In this document: in pieces, positions 45,216-55,151 of the stretch
Numbering within the stretch: position 1 is the first letter of the stretch
Layout: each line of letters starts with the position of its first letter
NCBI RefSeq assembly: GCF_024733555.1
Contig: NZ_JANIOF010000001.1
Location: 2,228,777-2,292,776 of the forward strand
Length of the DNA stretch: 64,000 bases
Reading direction: 5' to 3'
DNA from: Paenibacillus sp. SC116
GTDB lineage: Bacteria; Bacillota; Bacilli; Paenibacillales; Paenibacillaceae
The notes under the pieces: model-generated
The model's database searches: none
Told to the model about the DNA's origin: nothing
Seen by the model: only the letters and a program-made list of their open reading frames with translations
Program-made: the position numbers and the translations under genes

Positions 45216-45686
45216 ATGCACATCATGTATTCTTTATTTCCTTTAGCAGCAACTCGGCCTAGTGACGGGTTTCTCAACACGATCACATTATGGACGTTTA
45301 TTCTAGTCGGTCTCATGGCCATTGGCGGCTACTTTATGTTTCGCAAATTTCTTAAAGTTCTCCCCATGCGCGATGGCAAGTCGAAGCTCGATTGGCAGAA
45401 TTATTGGGTAGAACGCAGTCGTCCATTATGGACAGAAGAGTCCAAAGCACTATTGAATCTATTTGTTGAACCTGTACCCAACGCATTTCGAGACATAGCC
45501 AAGCATACAATTGCCGCAAAAATTGGCCAGCTTGCGGTGGAAAGCGGTGCAGCACAGGTGACACACAATCATTGTGTAGAAGGCTACATCAAGGCTACCC
45601 CTAAACGGGATTACAAATACCTAGTTAAGAACTTGAGGCAACATAATATTGATTACAGTGCTTATGAGCATTTACTGCAACAATAA
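45216..45686 (+). CDS. DUF2621 (YneK-like) membrane protein
   Basis: 156 aa. One transmembrane helix at about 22-45 (LNTITLWTFILVGLMAIGGYFMF). The soluble part, with WQNYWVERSRPLWTEESKALLN, matches the DUF2621 family of Bacillales (YneK in B. subtilis). Function unknown; the C-terminal half resembles a proto-chlorophyllide-reductase-57-like fold. The ATG at 45216 lies 6 bp after AGAGGTG; an in-frame GTG at 45207 overlaps that site. Confidence 0.85.
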   Translation: MHIMYSLFPLAATRPSDGFLNTITLWTFILVGLMAIGGYFMFRKFLKVLPMRDGKSKLDWQNYWVERSRPLWTEESKALLNLFVEPVPNAFRDIAKHTIAAKIGQLAVESGAAQVTHNHCVEGYIKATPKRDYKYLVKNLRQHNIDYSAYEHLLQQ

Positions 45687-45694
45687 TTTTATCA

Positions 45695-45730
45695 AGTAGA
45701 TATGCGCTTATTAGCATATCTACTTTTTTG
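45695..45730 (+). terminator. Terminator of the DUF2621 gene
   Basis: AGTAGATATGC pairs perfectly with GCATATCTACT and is followed by TTTTT. Confidence 0.95.
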
Positions 45731-45824
45731 TTGTGATAGACTGTAACAAATACTAGAATTTGGTGCAACGTTTTCGGAATTGGTTATGAAGCTAATATCA
45801 TAATCGTTAGGGAGTTGGTGTCAG

Positions 45825-46730
45825 TTGAAAATGTTACTTAGCGGCGGTACAGGTTTAATTGGGACGAAGTTAGCGGAAAAATGGCTGCACGAAGGACATG
45901 AAGTCATCATACTAACCCGCTCTATGCCAGCCGTTGACAACTCATCTCGTACACGCCAACCATTTTATCTCACATGGTCTCAGCTAGCTCAAATGCCAGC
46001 AATTGCAGACGATGTAGACGTTGTTGTCAATTTGGCAGGCGAAACGATTAACCAGCGATGGAATGAAAATGCAAAAGAACGAATACGTAAATCTCGTCTC
46101 GAGCCTACAAGACAAATATCGGACTGGGCCGCTAAGCGCCATCGAACACTGCCTCTATTGATTTCCGCTTCTGGCTCATCCGTATACGGCAGCTCTAAAA
46201 GCGATAGGTTTGACGAGATGTCCCCTCCAGCAGGACAGGATTTCTTATCCGATGTCGTTCGACAATGGGAAGCAGCAGCCGATCAAGTACCCGCACAACG
46301 CACAGTGAAACTTCGTATCGCTCCTGTACTTTCCTCAGAAGGAGGAGCCTTACAGAAAATATTGCTGCCATATCGATTCGGCGTCGGTGGGCGGTTAGGC
46401 AGCGGACAACAACCTTTCTCTTGGATTCATATTGATGATATCATTCGTTTAATCGACTATATCGCTCATGACAAATCTATATGCGGCGTGATAAACGCCA
46501 GCGCTCCCGAATCTGTAACAAATGAAGAATTCGGCCGTAAGATTAGCAGCATCTATCAAAAGCCTCATTGGCTTCCTATGCCTGCAGCCGCATTGAAGTT
46601 AATGCTTGGCGAAATGTCCATTCTAGTGTTGGAAGGGCAACATGTATTCCCTATGAAAGCGCTCCAGCACGGATTCAAATTCCGATATCCAACTGTGGAA
46701 AAAGCGCTTCTTGCCTTGAAAGAAAAATAG
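45825..46730 (+). CDS. TIGR01777-family NAD(P)-dependent epimerase-like protein
   Basis: 301 aa. The atypical SDR start MLLSGGTGLIGTKLAEKWL, the VDVVVNLAGETINQRWNE block, SASGSSVYGS, and the C-terminal DUF1731 segment (LPMPAAALKLMLGEMSILVLEGQHV, to mark it) are diagnostic of the YfcH/YfhF family. Substrate unknown. TTG start 10 bp after TAGGGAG; the ATG two codons later is an alternative. Confidence 0.93.
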   Translation: MKMLLSGGTGLIGTKLAEKWLHEGHEVIILTRSMPAVDNSSRTRQPFYLTWSQLAQMPAIADDVDVVVNLAGETINQRWNENAKERIRKSRLEPTRQISDWAAKRHRTLPLLISASGSSVYGSSKSDRFDEMSPPAGQDFLSDVVRQWEAAADQVPAQRTVKLRIAPVLSSEGGALQKILLPYRFGVGGRLGSGQQPFSWIHIDDIIRLIDYIAHDKSICGVINASAPESVTNEEFGRKISSIYQKPHWLPMPAAALKLMLGEMSILVLEGQHVFPMKALQHGFKFRYPTVEKALLALKEK

Positions 46731-46786
46731 GATGGCTTCGCCCCCCCTAAATCTCAATCCATATTCAAACATCATTTAACATAACA

Positions 46787-46829
46787 AAGAAGCCCTGCAC
46801 AGTAATTAGCTAACACGCAGGGCTTCACA
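46787..46829. terminator. Terminator shared by the epimerase and Tad operons
   Basis: GAAGCCCTGC (46789-46798) pairs perfectly with GCAGGGCTTC (46817-46826) between convergent genes. Confidence 0.85.
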
Positions 46830-46840
46830 AAACTGATTCT

Positions 46841-48565
46841 TCAACGAACGTGCAATACTCTGGGTGTACGTACTTTTTTCATACTTACCCGATACACATA
46901 ATCAATAATTCGAATACGATCCCCTTCTTGGAGCGGATACTTTTTATATGGAATCAGCATATCATTTTGCAGTTCAGTTCCATTTTTAGAACCTAAATCT
47001 TGAATGACATACTGATCGTCTTGCTTATTTAATTCACAGTGCATCTTTGAAATACCCATTAAAGATAATGCAAGATGAACTCCTTGTGCTCCGCGTCCAA
47101 TTATGAATGGCCACTCTGTAATCGTAATTGTCTCTTCAATGGTTTGCTCGTCGGAAGCAAGACGTTCAAGTGCAAATATGATTGGTGCATTAGCGGCCAG
47201 TTCCCCAGCAGAGGAATCAAGCAACGTCGTTGCATCAAATTGGCCGCCACTCATCAAGGTCGTATGTTCTGAAATATCATCATAATGAGATGAGAGCGAG
47301 ACTGGCTCCTGTGAGCGAATTGGCCGTACAACTGTTGCTGAAATGGGGCCGCTTTGTATTTTTTCATTAGTGGGCGTTGTGGAAGACAACACGGTTGACG
47401 GCAACTCTACCGATGCAAAATCAGGAAGCATACCTGTCGCAGGTGTGACAGTCCACCTTTTCTTTACGCTCTTAGCTTTGTCACGATTATTGGCACTTCG
47501 GAACCAATTCACCATTCCTAAGAACCAGCCTTTCCACCATGCGAATCCCATAAATAAAGCTACTGCTGTAGCAGAGGAACTTAAAAAAATACCAATGGAA
47601 TCACGACTCTCCATATAACCAAATTTCCAACCAAGCACAGAAATCATTATTGCAATACCCGATCCAATGATGGGCGACTGTGTTTCTAGCGGTTGAAGCT
47701 CACCGCTATCATCTTCAGTATCAGGTTCCGGCCATGCAAGCTGATTCCGATACTGCAGCTCAGCAGAATCTAACTGATCGGATGAATTTATGTCTGCATC
47801 CAGCTTGTAGTCATTCATTGCATGCGTGGTAGTCGTTTGATTAGGCGTGTATCTATCATTCCTAACATGCGAATCTCTAGATGCAGTAGATAAAGCGTCT
47901 CTATCAGTCATATGATTAAACTGCGAACGCCCCGATATAGTTCCCTCAGAAACAGCCGTACCACTATGCCATGTACTCGAATCAACCAATGGTTTAGATA
48001 TAGCCACCTGGACGAATTGACGTACTTGAGTAATGGAATAACTACCGTCGTGCAACATACGAACCATCTGATGAAAGGTATCCCCTTGCCAAGTTGACAC
48101 ACTGCCTGATAGTTGGATGGCAAGGCGGCATATACTTTCCATCATACTGTTCTCATGCAATGGCGCTTGTATTGGAATATAAGGCACATGCAGAACGCCC
48201 TGTGCAATGCCCCCTTCTATGAAGATAAATTGTTCATGAAGCAGCAATTGATTCGGATGCAGCATGTATGATCGACAGTCTTCAACCATTCGCATCAACT
48301 GTAGTAGCCACTCATACAGCTGCATTTCTGTTAACTTCTCACTACGAAATAACTGTTGGAGCATTTTTTTACCGCTAATATCGAAATAGAGTTCTACATT
48401 AAAATCGATTTCTCGCACATCAAGGGTAAGCATCTGTGGAATAGGGTGCCGCTGCATCATCTTAATGGCATGCATATCCAACTCATCTGACCGTATCGCT
48501 GGGTCTCGAATAACTTTCATCATTACTTTACCGTCATGAACAAAATCCGCCTTATACCCGTACAC
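46841..48565 (-). CDS. FHA-domain membrane protein of the Tad locus
   Basis: 574 aa. The N-terminal part (about 1-190) resembles the DUF6382 domain found fused to FHA in Gram-positive Tad loci. A low-complexity linker is followed by two transmembrane helices at about 305-355, and a C-terminal FHA domain at about 485-565 with IIGRGAQGVHLAL, ISKMHCEL and DLGSKNGTELQND, the phosphothreonine-binding loops. It probably couples pilus function to Ser/Thr kinase signalling (inference). Last gene of the locus, GTG start 7 bp after AAAGGAG. Confidence 0.85.
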   Translation of the reverse strand: MYGYKADFVHDGKVMMKVIRDPAIRSDELDMHAIKMMQRHPIPQMLTLDVREIDFNVELYFDISGKKMLQQLFRSEKLTEMQLYEWLLQLMRMVEDCRSYMLHPNQLLLHEQFIFIEGGIAQGVLHVPYIPIQAPLHENSMMESICRLAIQLSGSVSTWQGDTFHQMVRMLHDGSYSITQVRQFVQVAISKPLVDSSTWHSGTAVSEGTISGRSQFNHMTDRDALSTASRDSHVRNDRYTPNQTTTTHAMNDYKLDADINSSDQLDSAELQYRNQLAWPEPDTEDDSGELQPLETQSPIIGSGIAIMISVLGWKFGYMESRDSIGIFLSSSATAVALFMGFAWWKGWFLGMVNWFRSANNRDKAKSVKKRWTVTPATGMLPDFASVELPSTVLSSTTPTNEKIQSGPISATVVRPIRSQEPVSLSSHYDDISEHTTLMSGGQFDATTLLDSSAGELAANAPIIFALERLASDEQTIEETITITEWPFIIGRGAQGVHLALSLMGISKMHCELNKQDDQYVIQDLGSKNGTELQNDMLIPYKKYPLQEGDRIRIIDYVYRVSMKKVRTPRVLHVR

Positions 48566-48617
48566 AGTTGAACTCCTTTCTCGCTCTCAACTTGCTCCTC
48601 AAACACCATATCGACTG

Positions 48618-49130
48618 TTACACAGTATAAAAAGGAAATGAATATACCGTTACAGCTGCTGGAGCGACCGCGATCATAAATGGAAATGTAGCTGGTTGAC
48701 GAATTACATCCTTAATCGGCTCAATAGATTTTAATCCAATGAGCTGAAAACAAGAGCGCAACAACCTTTTGCCTAATGTTCGATATTGATATAACAAAAT
48801 AACTAGTGCAATTATCCCTCCATATAGGATTGAGAGCATAAAGGTATCCCAGATGAACCCCCCTCCCATCCATGCACCCAATGCAGCAAAAAATTTCACG
48901 TCGCCTGCCCCTACTGTCCGTATCACATATAATAAAAACAAAGGAAAAAAGCCAATCAATATACCCTTAAACACAAATAATAATCCATCCATTCCGGTCA
49001 TAATCGAGTGAAACAGCAGAGCACTAACAACAGCGGTTACAGTAAGATAATTCGGTATGATTCGCTTCCGCACATCCGTGACACACGCAAAAACAACTAA
49101 CAGAGCCCCTATCATATCAGCACCATTCAA
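48618..49130 (-). CDS. tadV: Prepilin peptidase, TadV/CpaA type (A24)
   Basis: 170 aa aspartic membrane peptidase that cleaves Flp-type prepilins. The two catalytic aspartates are in VTDVRKRIIPN and VGAGDVKFFAALG. Several helices; no N-methylation domain, as usual for TadV. TTG start after GAGGTGAGGG. Confidence 0.92.
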   Translation of the reverse strand: MNGADMIGALLVVFACVTDVRKRIIPNYLTVTAVVSALLFHSIMTGMDGLLFVFKGILIGFFPLFLLYVIRTVGAGDVKFFAALGAWMGGGFIWDTFMLSILYGGIIALVILLYQYRTLGKRLLRSCFQLIGLKSIEPIKDVIRQPATFPFMIAVAPAAVTVYSFPFYTV

Positions 49131-49142
49131 ATGTCCCTCACC

Positions 49143-50189
49143 TCACTTTACTTTTTTCTCGACATCGAACATCATCGTACTAGAACGCCCATCAGCAGTT
49201 CGAACTTCCAGCTTCCATGTTCCTGGCTTGGTATTCCCTGATATATGCCAAGTCCAATTAATATTTCCGTTGGCATCAGCTTCGGCCCAACCGACATGCT
49301 TAGCCTCGCTTGTTCCGCTCTTCCAATAGACGATAAGCTCTACCCGCTCATTCGGCTCAACTTTGGCATCCAGGCTTGCTTTCCCTCCTGGGTGAAGCGG
49401 CTGCGGAGATAACGTTCCCAATTGAGGTGGTGGTTTATCTTGTGCTGATCCATCCTGTCCGTTAGTTAAGTTGGGAGGAGGACCATCCCCAATCCATACT
49501 CGCTCAGACGCTCGCGCAGTTAACGTCACTTTCTGCATCGTGAAAGGTACCCTCATCGGCAAATCATATTCGATTTGCAGTGAAATAAAGGGAGACTGTT
49601 TGCTCTTGATGTCGGGGAGCTTCAAATGCGTTACTCGTATTCGGTCAGCGACCAGTACATTTTGAATGCCGTATCTCGCCAAGAGCGGTTGAAACATCGC
49701 CTGCCCAGCAGATGCTTGTATTTGTTCGCCTAGATTATGAACCTGACTGCCAACCCACTCCTTACCGGAGCTTATCCAACTAGATACAGGCTCAGGCAGC
49801 GATGCTCCAAATGTATTTACAAATTCAGTGATGAGAAGCTGAGCATTAGCGATTGGAGGCTTGGACATGACTCTCCCGATTGGCCCCATCTCCCATACAG
49901 GCGGAATCGCTTCCGCTGCTAAAGCCACTGGATACATATGTGTCGCTACTTGCTTTACACTATTCGTTGCTGCAGACTGTAAAGCCGTGGAAATGACAGC
50001 GGCCTGTATCATATAAATAAAGAAAAGAAATAACAGCAATACCATAGGCAGCAGCAACGCCGCTTCAACAATAATGCTTCCATTCTCATTAGCACGAGAT
50101 AATAGACGTCGTTTCGGGTAAAGGGACCGTACCTGCAGTCGATGACTAATAAGAAAATACAGATGTTTTACTACTCTCGTACTTTCCAT
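49143..50189 (-). CDS. TadE/TadG-like pseudopilin with extracytoplasmic domain
   Basis: 348 aa. Residues 35-65 carry a prepilin-like segment, ENGSIIVEAALLLPMVLL, with the +5 glutamate and a single helix. The long outer part ends in a beta-sandwich-like domain (about 255-345: PGGKASLDAKVEPNERVEL, VGWAEADANGNINWTWHI), reminiscent of bacterial Ig/fibronectin modules. It overlaps the preceding gene by 44 bp. Start ATG 11 bp after AGGAGG. Confidence 0.82.
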   Translation of the reverse strand: MESTRVVKHLYFLISHRLQVRSLYPKRRLLSRANENGSIIVEAALLLPMVLLLFLFFIYMIQAAVISTALQSAATNSVKQVATHMYPVALAAEAIPPVWEMGPIGRVMSKPPIANAQLLITEFVNTFGASLPEPVSSWISSGKEWVGSQVHNLGEQIQASAGQAMFQPLLARYGIQNVLVADRIRVTHLKLPDIKSKQSPFISLQIEYDLPMRVPFTMQKVTLTARASERVWIGDGPPPNLTNGQDGSAQDKPPPQLGTLSPQPLHPGGKASLDAKVEPNERVELIVYWKSGTSEAKHVGWAEADANGNINWTWHISGNTKPGTWKLEVRTADGRSSTMMFDVEKKVK

Positions 50190-52428
50190 TAACAACCTGC
50201 CCTCCTAACATCCCGCTATGCCCCAGAAGCTTCATCAGCCCTGGCAAAAACCATAGTTTCATCCTCGTCCTCAATTGAGTCTCTGCATAAGTTCCGCTTG
50301 TTGTAGGATCTGTACCTGTGTTGTAGTGAATAAGCCCCAACATACGCAGCATCATATCTTCCCGATCCCCATGAGCCATCATAAAGATCCGTAAATGGTC
50401 CGAATAAGTAAGCTTTATATTCGGTGTATATTTAGACAAGGGGATTTGGTTTACAGTTACTAACAATTGCATGTCTATAATGGTTTGTGTAATCCCATAC
50501 AATATTGCTGCAGCAGTAATGAGCAGCGGATGAACGAGATGTCTATTTTCCACAAACCCCTCCATTGTTCGAATAGCTAATCGAGTAGCAAATATTTCAC
50601 CATAGGCAGCTGCAATATTGCTAAAATGATGATCAAAACCATATAAAATATATTCCAGCTCTTGATTGTGAACGCCTAACGATTCGACAACGCTATTCGG
50701 TATATTCACTCCTGAAGTCATAATGGACTGAAGCTTGGTAGGATCATAGGAAGTAAAATACAAAAACGAATATTCATTGCGATACATTCGATCTCTACCA
50801 CTTACTAAAATATCTCCCATTCCATTAAACAACGTCGTCATAAAATTCATAGATTCTGAACTCGCCTCACTAGCATCCTTACTATGTTTAGGAATACCAG
50901 CTTGCTTCGTTGCCTCAGACGCATTGAATTGGCGTATGGCTTCAACTTTCTTTCGAACATCAGTAAAACCTTCCTTGTTCGCTTCAATCTGATTACCCAA
51001 GTTGGTCAAACTGGACAATAATGCGGCTGCCTCCATCATCTTCTGATCCGCCACTTTTTTGGTACGAGCAATTTCACTGTCTTTCGCTTTAAGCTCTGCC
51101 AACTCAGCTGCACGTTTATCAACCAAATTAGACAGGGCCACGTAGTCTTTATCGTATTGCTTCCATTGCTGGGCCATATTGAACACCGATTGAGCTAGAG
51201 GAAGTTTAGTGCCCCCCCCTCCTAATGACTGTCCAACTAAGGAAGAGTAGCCTTTAATGCGATCATCCAAATTACTAACTAGCGTCTTTTGTTGAATTAG
51301 TTCACGGTCATATTCAATAAAGAACTGATCTCTCATTACAAGTTGATCCGCAGACTGTCTTATTTGATTAAGCACGTCTGCCTGAGAAGTAGTACTTCCC
51401 GGTTGAGTAGGAACATTCGCACCACCAACTTGACTATAGCCGGGAGGGGGTGAATTAAGACGAGCTTGAAGTACGATTGTGCTCATCTGACTATTAATCG
51501 ATCTTGCTTCCTCCAGATTCGTAATGGAGCGATTAACAAAGGTCTGATGCCTATTCTTCATGTACTCTGACATTTGCTTTAGTTCAAGTGTGGTTGATTT
51601 TGCATCATTTTCATAATCTTTGATTTCACTCTGATACTGTTTTTCCTTTTCTATAACATCTCTATCTAATCTATATTTTTCAACATAATCGTTATACTGC
51701 ATTGCAATATCTGCCGCTGTATTTATAGTTCCAATTGGATTATCAAAGATATGCTGGGGATTATAGAACGCTTGAATCCCGTCAATAATTTTTGTATCTA
51801 GTTGCGCATCCGAAAACGCAACACGGGCGGCTTTTTGATCTCGAATGACTTTATCCAATAAATGATTACGTTTGGTGTACATTTTCTCTAATTTTTGCAT
51901 TAGATCCATTACTTGCGAAGCTTCACCCATAGCATTCGCCATCGGCTTCATTCTCCCGAATATTTCATATCCGAGCTGAACAGGAGCTTTATATTTCATG
52001 TCTTCCATAATTTGGTGCTCAAACTCTTCCAAATGCCCAAGTGGACGAGTCACCCCCGTAGAATGACCGTCCACTTCGAGCTGTACCCATGAAAAAGAAT
52101 TCTGAGATTGCTTAGGTACATGTTGACGAAGAACTTCCTCCACGATTAACGCAGGTTCTGTCTCACCGTACGCAAACAATCCATAGCGCTGCTGCAAAAC
52201 AGGATCAAAAGCCGACATAACTGAGCGAGCTGCGGATTGAGCAATTACTTCCGAACGCCATTCCATTGCTGCAATTCGTGCATAGTCTATGAATACCGTC
52301 ATGACCGTGAATATGACCATAACGATAAATATTAAAAAAATAGACACTGCTCCCTTCTGGCGCTTCCAGAACCGTCTTCCTAGTATGCAGAATTTGCGTA
52401 CTTGTTTCGCCAAGTGTGTACCGTTCAT
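50146..52428 (-). CDS. Large TadG-like membrane protein with coiled coils
   Basis: 760 aa. The N-terminus is TadG-like: KRQKGAVSIFLIFIVMVIFTVMTVFIDYARIAAM, a single helix after a basic stretch (about 22-55). The long exterior region contains extended coiled-coil stretches at about 155-310 and 380-500 (EKEKQYQSEIKDYENDAKST, RAAELAELKAKDSEIARTKK). It then has a C-terminal region with further hydrophobic segments near 640-680. Members of this size occur in Bacillota Tad loci as DUF5702-like proteins. It is probably a scaffold or length-determining pilus component (inference). Confidence 0.8.
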   Translation of the reverse strand: MNGTHLAKQVRKFCILGRRFWKRQKGAVSIFLIFIVMVIFTVMTVFIDYARIAAMEWRSEVIAQSAARSVMSAFDPVLQQRYGLFAYGETEPALIVEEVLRQHVPKQSQNSFSWVQLEVDGHSTGVTRPLGHLEEFEHQIMEDMKYKAPVQLGYEIFGRMKPMANAMGEASQVMDLMQKLEKMYTKRNHLLDKVIRDQKAARVAFSDAQLDTKIIDGIQAFYNPQHIFDNPIGTINTAADIAMQYNDYVEKYRLDRDVIEKEKQYQSEIKDYENDAKSTTLELKQMSEYMKNRHQTFVNRSITNLEEARSINSQMSTIVLQARLNSPPPGYSQVGGANVPTQPGSTTSQADVLNQIRQSADQLVMRDQFFIEYDRELIQQKTLVSNLDDRIKGYSSLVGQSLGGGGTKLPLAQSVFNMAQQWKQYDKDYVALSNLVDKRAAELAELKAKDSEIARTKKVADQKMMEAAALLSSLTNLGNQIEANKEGFTDVRKKVEAIRQFNASEATKQAGIPKHSKDASEASSESMNFMTTLFNGMGDILVSGRDRMYRNEYSFLYFTSYDPTKLQSIMTSGVNIPNSVVESLGVHNQELEYILYGFDHHFSNIAAAYGEIFATRLAIRTMEGFVENRHLVHPLLITAAAILYGITQTIIDMQLLVTVNQIPLSKYTPNIKLTYSDHLRIFMMAHGDREDMMLRMLGLIHYNTGTDPTTSGTYAETQLRTRMKLWFLPGLMKLLGHSGMLGGQVVNGKYESSKTSVFSY

Positions 52429-52519
52429 TAACACTGCCCCCTACTTATCCGTTCAACAAAAAGAACCCCGATCAAGAATCAAGAATGCTATCACACTTAC
52501 AATTAAAAATATGTCCCTT

Positions 52520-53200
52520 CTATGGTGCAGCAGCTCTCTGCACTAGAGAACCTGCCTCTCTTGGAGTTGCCCCAAGCGTTCCACTCATTTCCGTAAGTTT
52601 AACGTGCATATATCTTACAAACTGCACGGTGCGAATAAACTCTGCTGGTTCAACAACAGCTGTTACTGCTGTTCCATCAACATCAATACTTGTTCCCGAC
52701 AAACGTTCTAGTACGTTATCTTTAATCGGCTCTTGCAAGTAAGTTGTTACGGTACGTTCTAATAAGCTATTTCCATATTCCATGCTGCCTTTGTAGGAAC
52801 TAGGAATATGCCCAGCACTTAGTCCCAACTTCTTCTCAGGCAAACTGCCAGAAGATCCAGTACTAGGTAGTACAATGGAGAAGGCGCTATTCGCGCCGCC
52901 TCCTTGAAATACACGGTCTATTAACTTGTCGTCGAACGCTCGCCAATATAATGTATCGTAGGTATGCTGTGGAAACGTACCTGTTATTGGATGCTTGTTA
53001 CTATTACTCCATATAACTCCCGCACGCTCTGAACTGAGCACGGCGCCATGTGCAGTAATGACCTTTAGATAAATCATAATTCCTAGAAATAACATGATTA
53101 GCGTGCACAATAGTATGATAGGAAAGACAATCGAAGCCTCTATCATAATAGCCGCCCCATCTTCGCGTGATAGCCAACGCCATTTCCTAAGTGCCTTCAT
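52520..53200 (-). CDS. TadE-like pseudopilin
   Basis: 226 aa. EDGAAIMIEASIVFPIILL near residue 13-31 is the type IVb prepilin motif with the +5 glutamate, followed by one helix and an extracytoplasmic domain. It starts 4 bp after the flp stop. Confidence 0.85.
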   Translation of the reverse strand: MKALRKWRWLSREDGAAIMIEASIVFPIILLCTLIMLFLGIMIYLKVITAHGAVLSSERAGVIWSNSNKHPITGTFPQHTYDTLYWRAFDDKLIDRVFQGGGANSAFSIVLPSTGSSGSLPEKKLGLSAGHIPSSYKGSMEYGNSLLERTVTTYLQEPIKDNVLERLSGTSIDVDGTAVTAVVEPAEFIRTVQFVRYMHVKLTEMSGTLGATPREAGSLVQRAAAP

Positions 53201-53204
53201 CCCA

Positions 53205-53396
53205 TCAAGATCCCATCAATTTTGTCGTCTTGTCCTCAGCTCCCCCAATAATCGTCTCAATAAAGTCAGAAATCTGATTTCTAAATATCATTGCCAAAAA
53301 GACAACAACTGCAATAATAACGACTAACTCTACCATTCCTAATCCGTCTTCCTCTTTCCAGAAACGTTTCCATTGTGATTTCATTGCTTGCAACAT
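53205..53396 (-). CDS. flp: Flp-type major pilin
   Basis: 63 aa. EEDGLGMVELVVIIAVVVF contains the class IVb prepilin cleavage site (after Gly18) with glutamate at +5, then one hydrophobic helix and a short polar tail (GGAEDKTTKLMGS). This size and position, between tadC and tadE, identify the structural subunit. RBS AAGGAGAG. Confidence 0.9.
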   Translation of the reverse strand: MLQAMKSQWKRFWKEEDGLGMVELVVIIAVVVFLAMIFRNQISDFIETIIGGAEDKTTKLMGS

Positions 53397-53441
53397 ATCA
53401 ATCTCTCCTTTTCGTTTTCAAGTGGTAAGATAGATAGCCAG

Positions 53442-54320
53442 TTAACCCATCATCATAAGTGCAGGTCCACCAACAACAGCTAGCACAACGAGGAACATTA
53501 GCATCATTGGAAAAATAAGCTTCGTCGATGCTTCTTCTCCTCTTTTGCGCGCAACAGACTTACGTTTGTCCCACAACTGTCTCCCCAAATCCTCCATCGC
53601 TAATACGAATGATGAACCTCCTCGCTTCTGGTTCATCAATATCGTCGTAGTAAACATAGCGGCCTCCTGAACCGCACAACGCTTTGAAAATTGCTCTAAT
53701 GCCTGTGCGAATGAATATCCGTTCTGTACATCCTTCAACATGCGATTCAATTCCATGTACAGCGGATGATTCAAGTGCTCACCCTTACGCTGCACACATA
53801 TAGCAAGTGCCTTTTGAACCGTTTCGCCTGCTTGAACGAGCAAGCTCAATTTGCTAAGCAACTCAGGCAACTCCATCTGAATGTCTTGTTGTTTTTGTAC
53901 AGACTTGTTTATAAGTTCTTTCGACTTCACCAATGGAAGAATTAGAGCTAACATCAATGCTCCTACGAAATTAACGGCACTGCCATCGGTTATTGCAGGC
54001 AAGAGTAAGGCTGTCATAGTGCCTATGTATGCGATTAGCATCACCTCACCTACGAAGAGCCGATATCGGACATAAAAAGCTTGCGGACCATGCAGTTGAA
54101 AGATAGCTTGCCTGAGAGAAACGAATATCGGATGCGTGTCCAAAGTCCGTTGAAATTTACCTGTCAAATGCAAAGCGAACGGCAACCACGACGTGAGCTT
54201 ATTAGATGGATCCGCCTGGCTAATAATTTCGTTATGCTTTCCTTTTGCTTGCATATGGCCAGCAATAAAGATTACCAGCGTCACAGCAAATGCTGCGAAC
54301 CATAGCCATTGCCCCAACAT
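53442..54320 (-). CDS. tadC: Tad inner-membrane platform protein TadC
   Basis: 292 aa, T2SSF family. Helices lie near 5-22, 95-140 and at the C-terminus (IFPMMLMFLVVLAVVGGPALMMM). The cytoplasmic T2SSF domain (about 155-265) holds ELPELLSKLSLLVQAGETVQKAL and the MNQKRGGSS segment. Confidence 0.92.
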   Translation of the reverse strand: MLGQWLWFAAFAVTLVIFIAGHMQAKGKHNEIISQADPSNKLTSWLPFALHLTGKFQRTLDTHPIFVSLRQAIFQLHGPQAFYVRYRLFVGEVMLIAYIGTMTALLLPAITDGSAVNFVGALMLALILPLVKSKELINKSVQKQQDIQMELPELLSKLSLLVQAGETVQKALAICVQRKGEHLNHPLYMELNRMLKDVQNGYSFAQALEQFSKRCAVQEAAMFTTTILMNQKRGGSSFVLAMEDLGRQLWDKRKSVARKRGEEASTKLIFPMMLMFLVVLAVVGGPALMMMG

Positions 54321-54353
54321 CCAAAATCACCGCCCTACTCGGTAACGAACGAG

Positions 54354-55151
54354 TTATACTCGAATGTTCATCATTTTCTTTAGAAGCCATATTCCTACAA
54401 AGAGCAAAGCTAATGAGACCGTTGCAAGAATTCTTCCGCCGCCTTCATATAAAGGAGCCATAAAATCTGGTGAGCTAAAGTTAATAAATGCAATAAAGAA
54501 AAAGGGAGCCACCATCATTGCTTTCATTTCCAGCCGTTTCTGGGCTATGAGCACCTCAATCTCTTGTACAATATCCATCTTCTCGCTTATAACGGTAGAT
54601 GTTCTTCGTACAACTTCTACAAGGTCACCGCCCAATCGTTTGCAAGTCACGATAACATCGACAAAGTTCGAAATATCATCCTGATTAGCACGATGGCTAA
54701 AATCCATCATGGCCTTTTCCATAGGCACCCCATTTTCCATCCTAGCTCGTATAATACGAAGTTCCCGCATCATATCAACTTCGACACCTGGATATAGCAT
54801 CTTTAAATCATGCGATGCTTCTTTCAGAGCGTTTTCGATCGATCTCCCCGCAGACAGTGAAGAAGATATAGAATGAAGTGCCTGCTTAAACTGAAGTGTC
54901 AATTGTGCCCGGCGGCGCTCAATGAGTCCACGACATCGAATTCGCGGGTAATATAAGCCAAGAGCACCAAAAATAATGATTCCTATTACGTGCTGATAGA
55001 ATAAATAGCCTACAAATGACATACAACCTATACCTACAACTAGTCCAAAAGCATATTCTCCAACAGACTGTTGATATACCGTGTAATCTGGCAATCCCTG
55101 TTCGTTGGATTTTTTCATAGAAAAACGTTTTTTGGGTTCGCTTTGCATCAT
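54354..55151 (-). CDS. tadB: Tad inner-membrane platform protein TadB
   Basis: 265 aa, T2SSF family. Two helices near 32-68 precede the cytoplasmic domain with FKQALHSISSSLSAGRSIENAL and DVIVTCKRLGGDLVEVVRRT; C-terminal helices follow. The ATG overlaps the tadA stop by four bases. Confidence 0.93.
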   Translation of the reverse strand: MMQSEPKKRFSMKKSNEQGLPDYTVYQQSVGEYAFGLVVGIGCMSFVGYLFYQHVIGIIIFGALGLYYPRIRCRGLIERRRAQLTLQFKQALHSISSSLSAGRSIENALKEASHDLKMLYPGVEVDMMRELRIIRARMENGVPMEKAMMDFSHRANQDDISNFVDVIVTCKRLGGDLVEVVRRTSTVISEKMDIVQEIEVLIAQKRLEMKAMMVAPFFFIAFINFSSPDFMAPLYEGGGRILATVSLALLFVGIWLLKKMMNIRV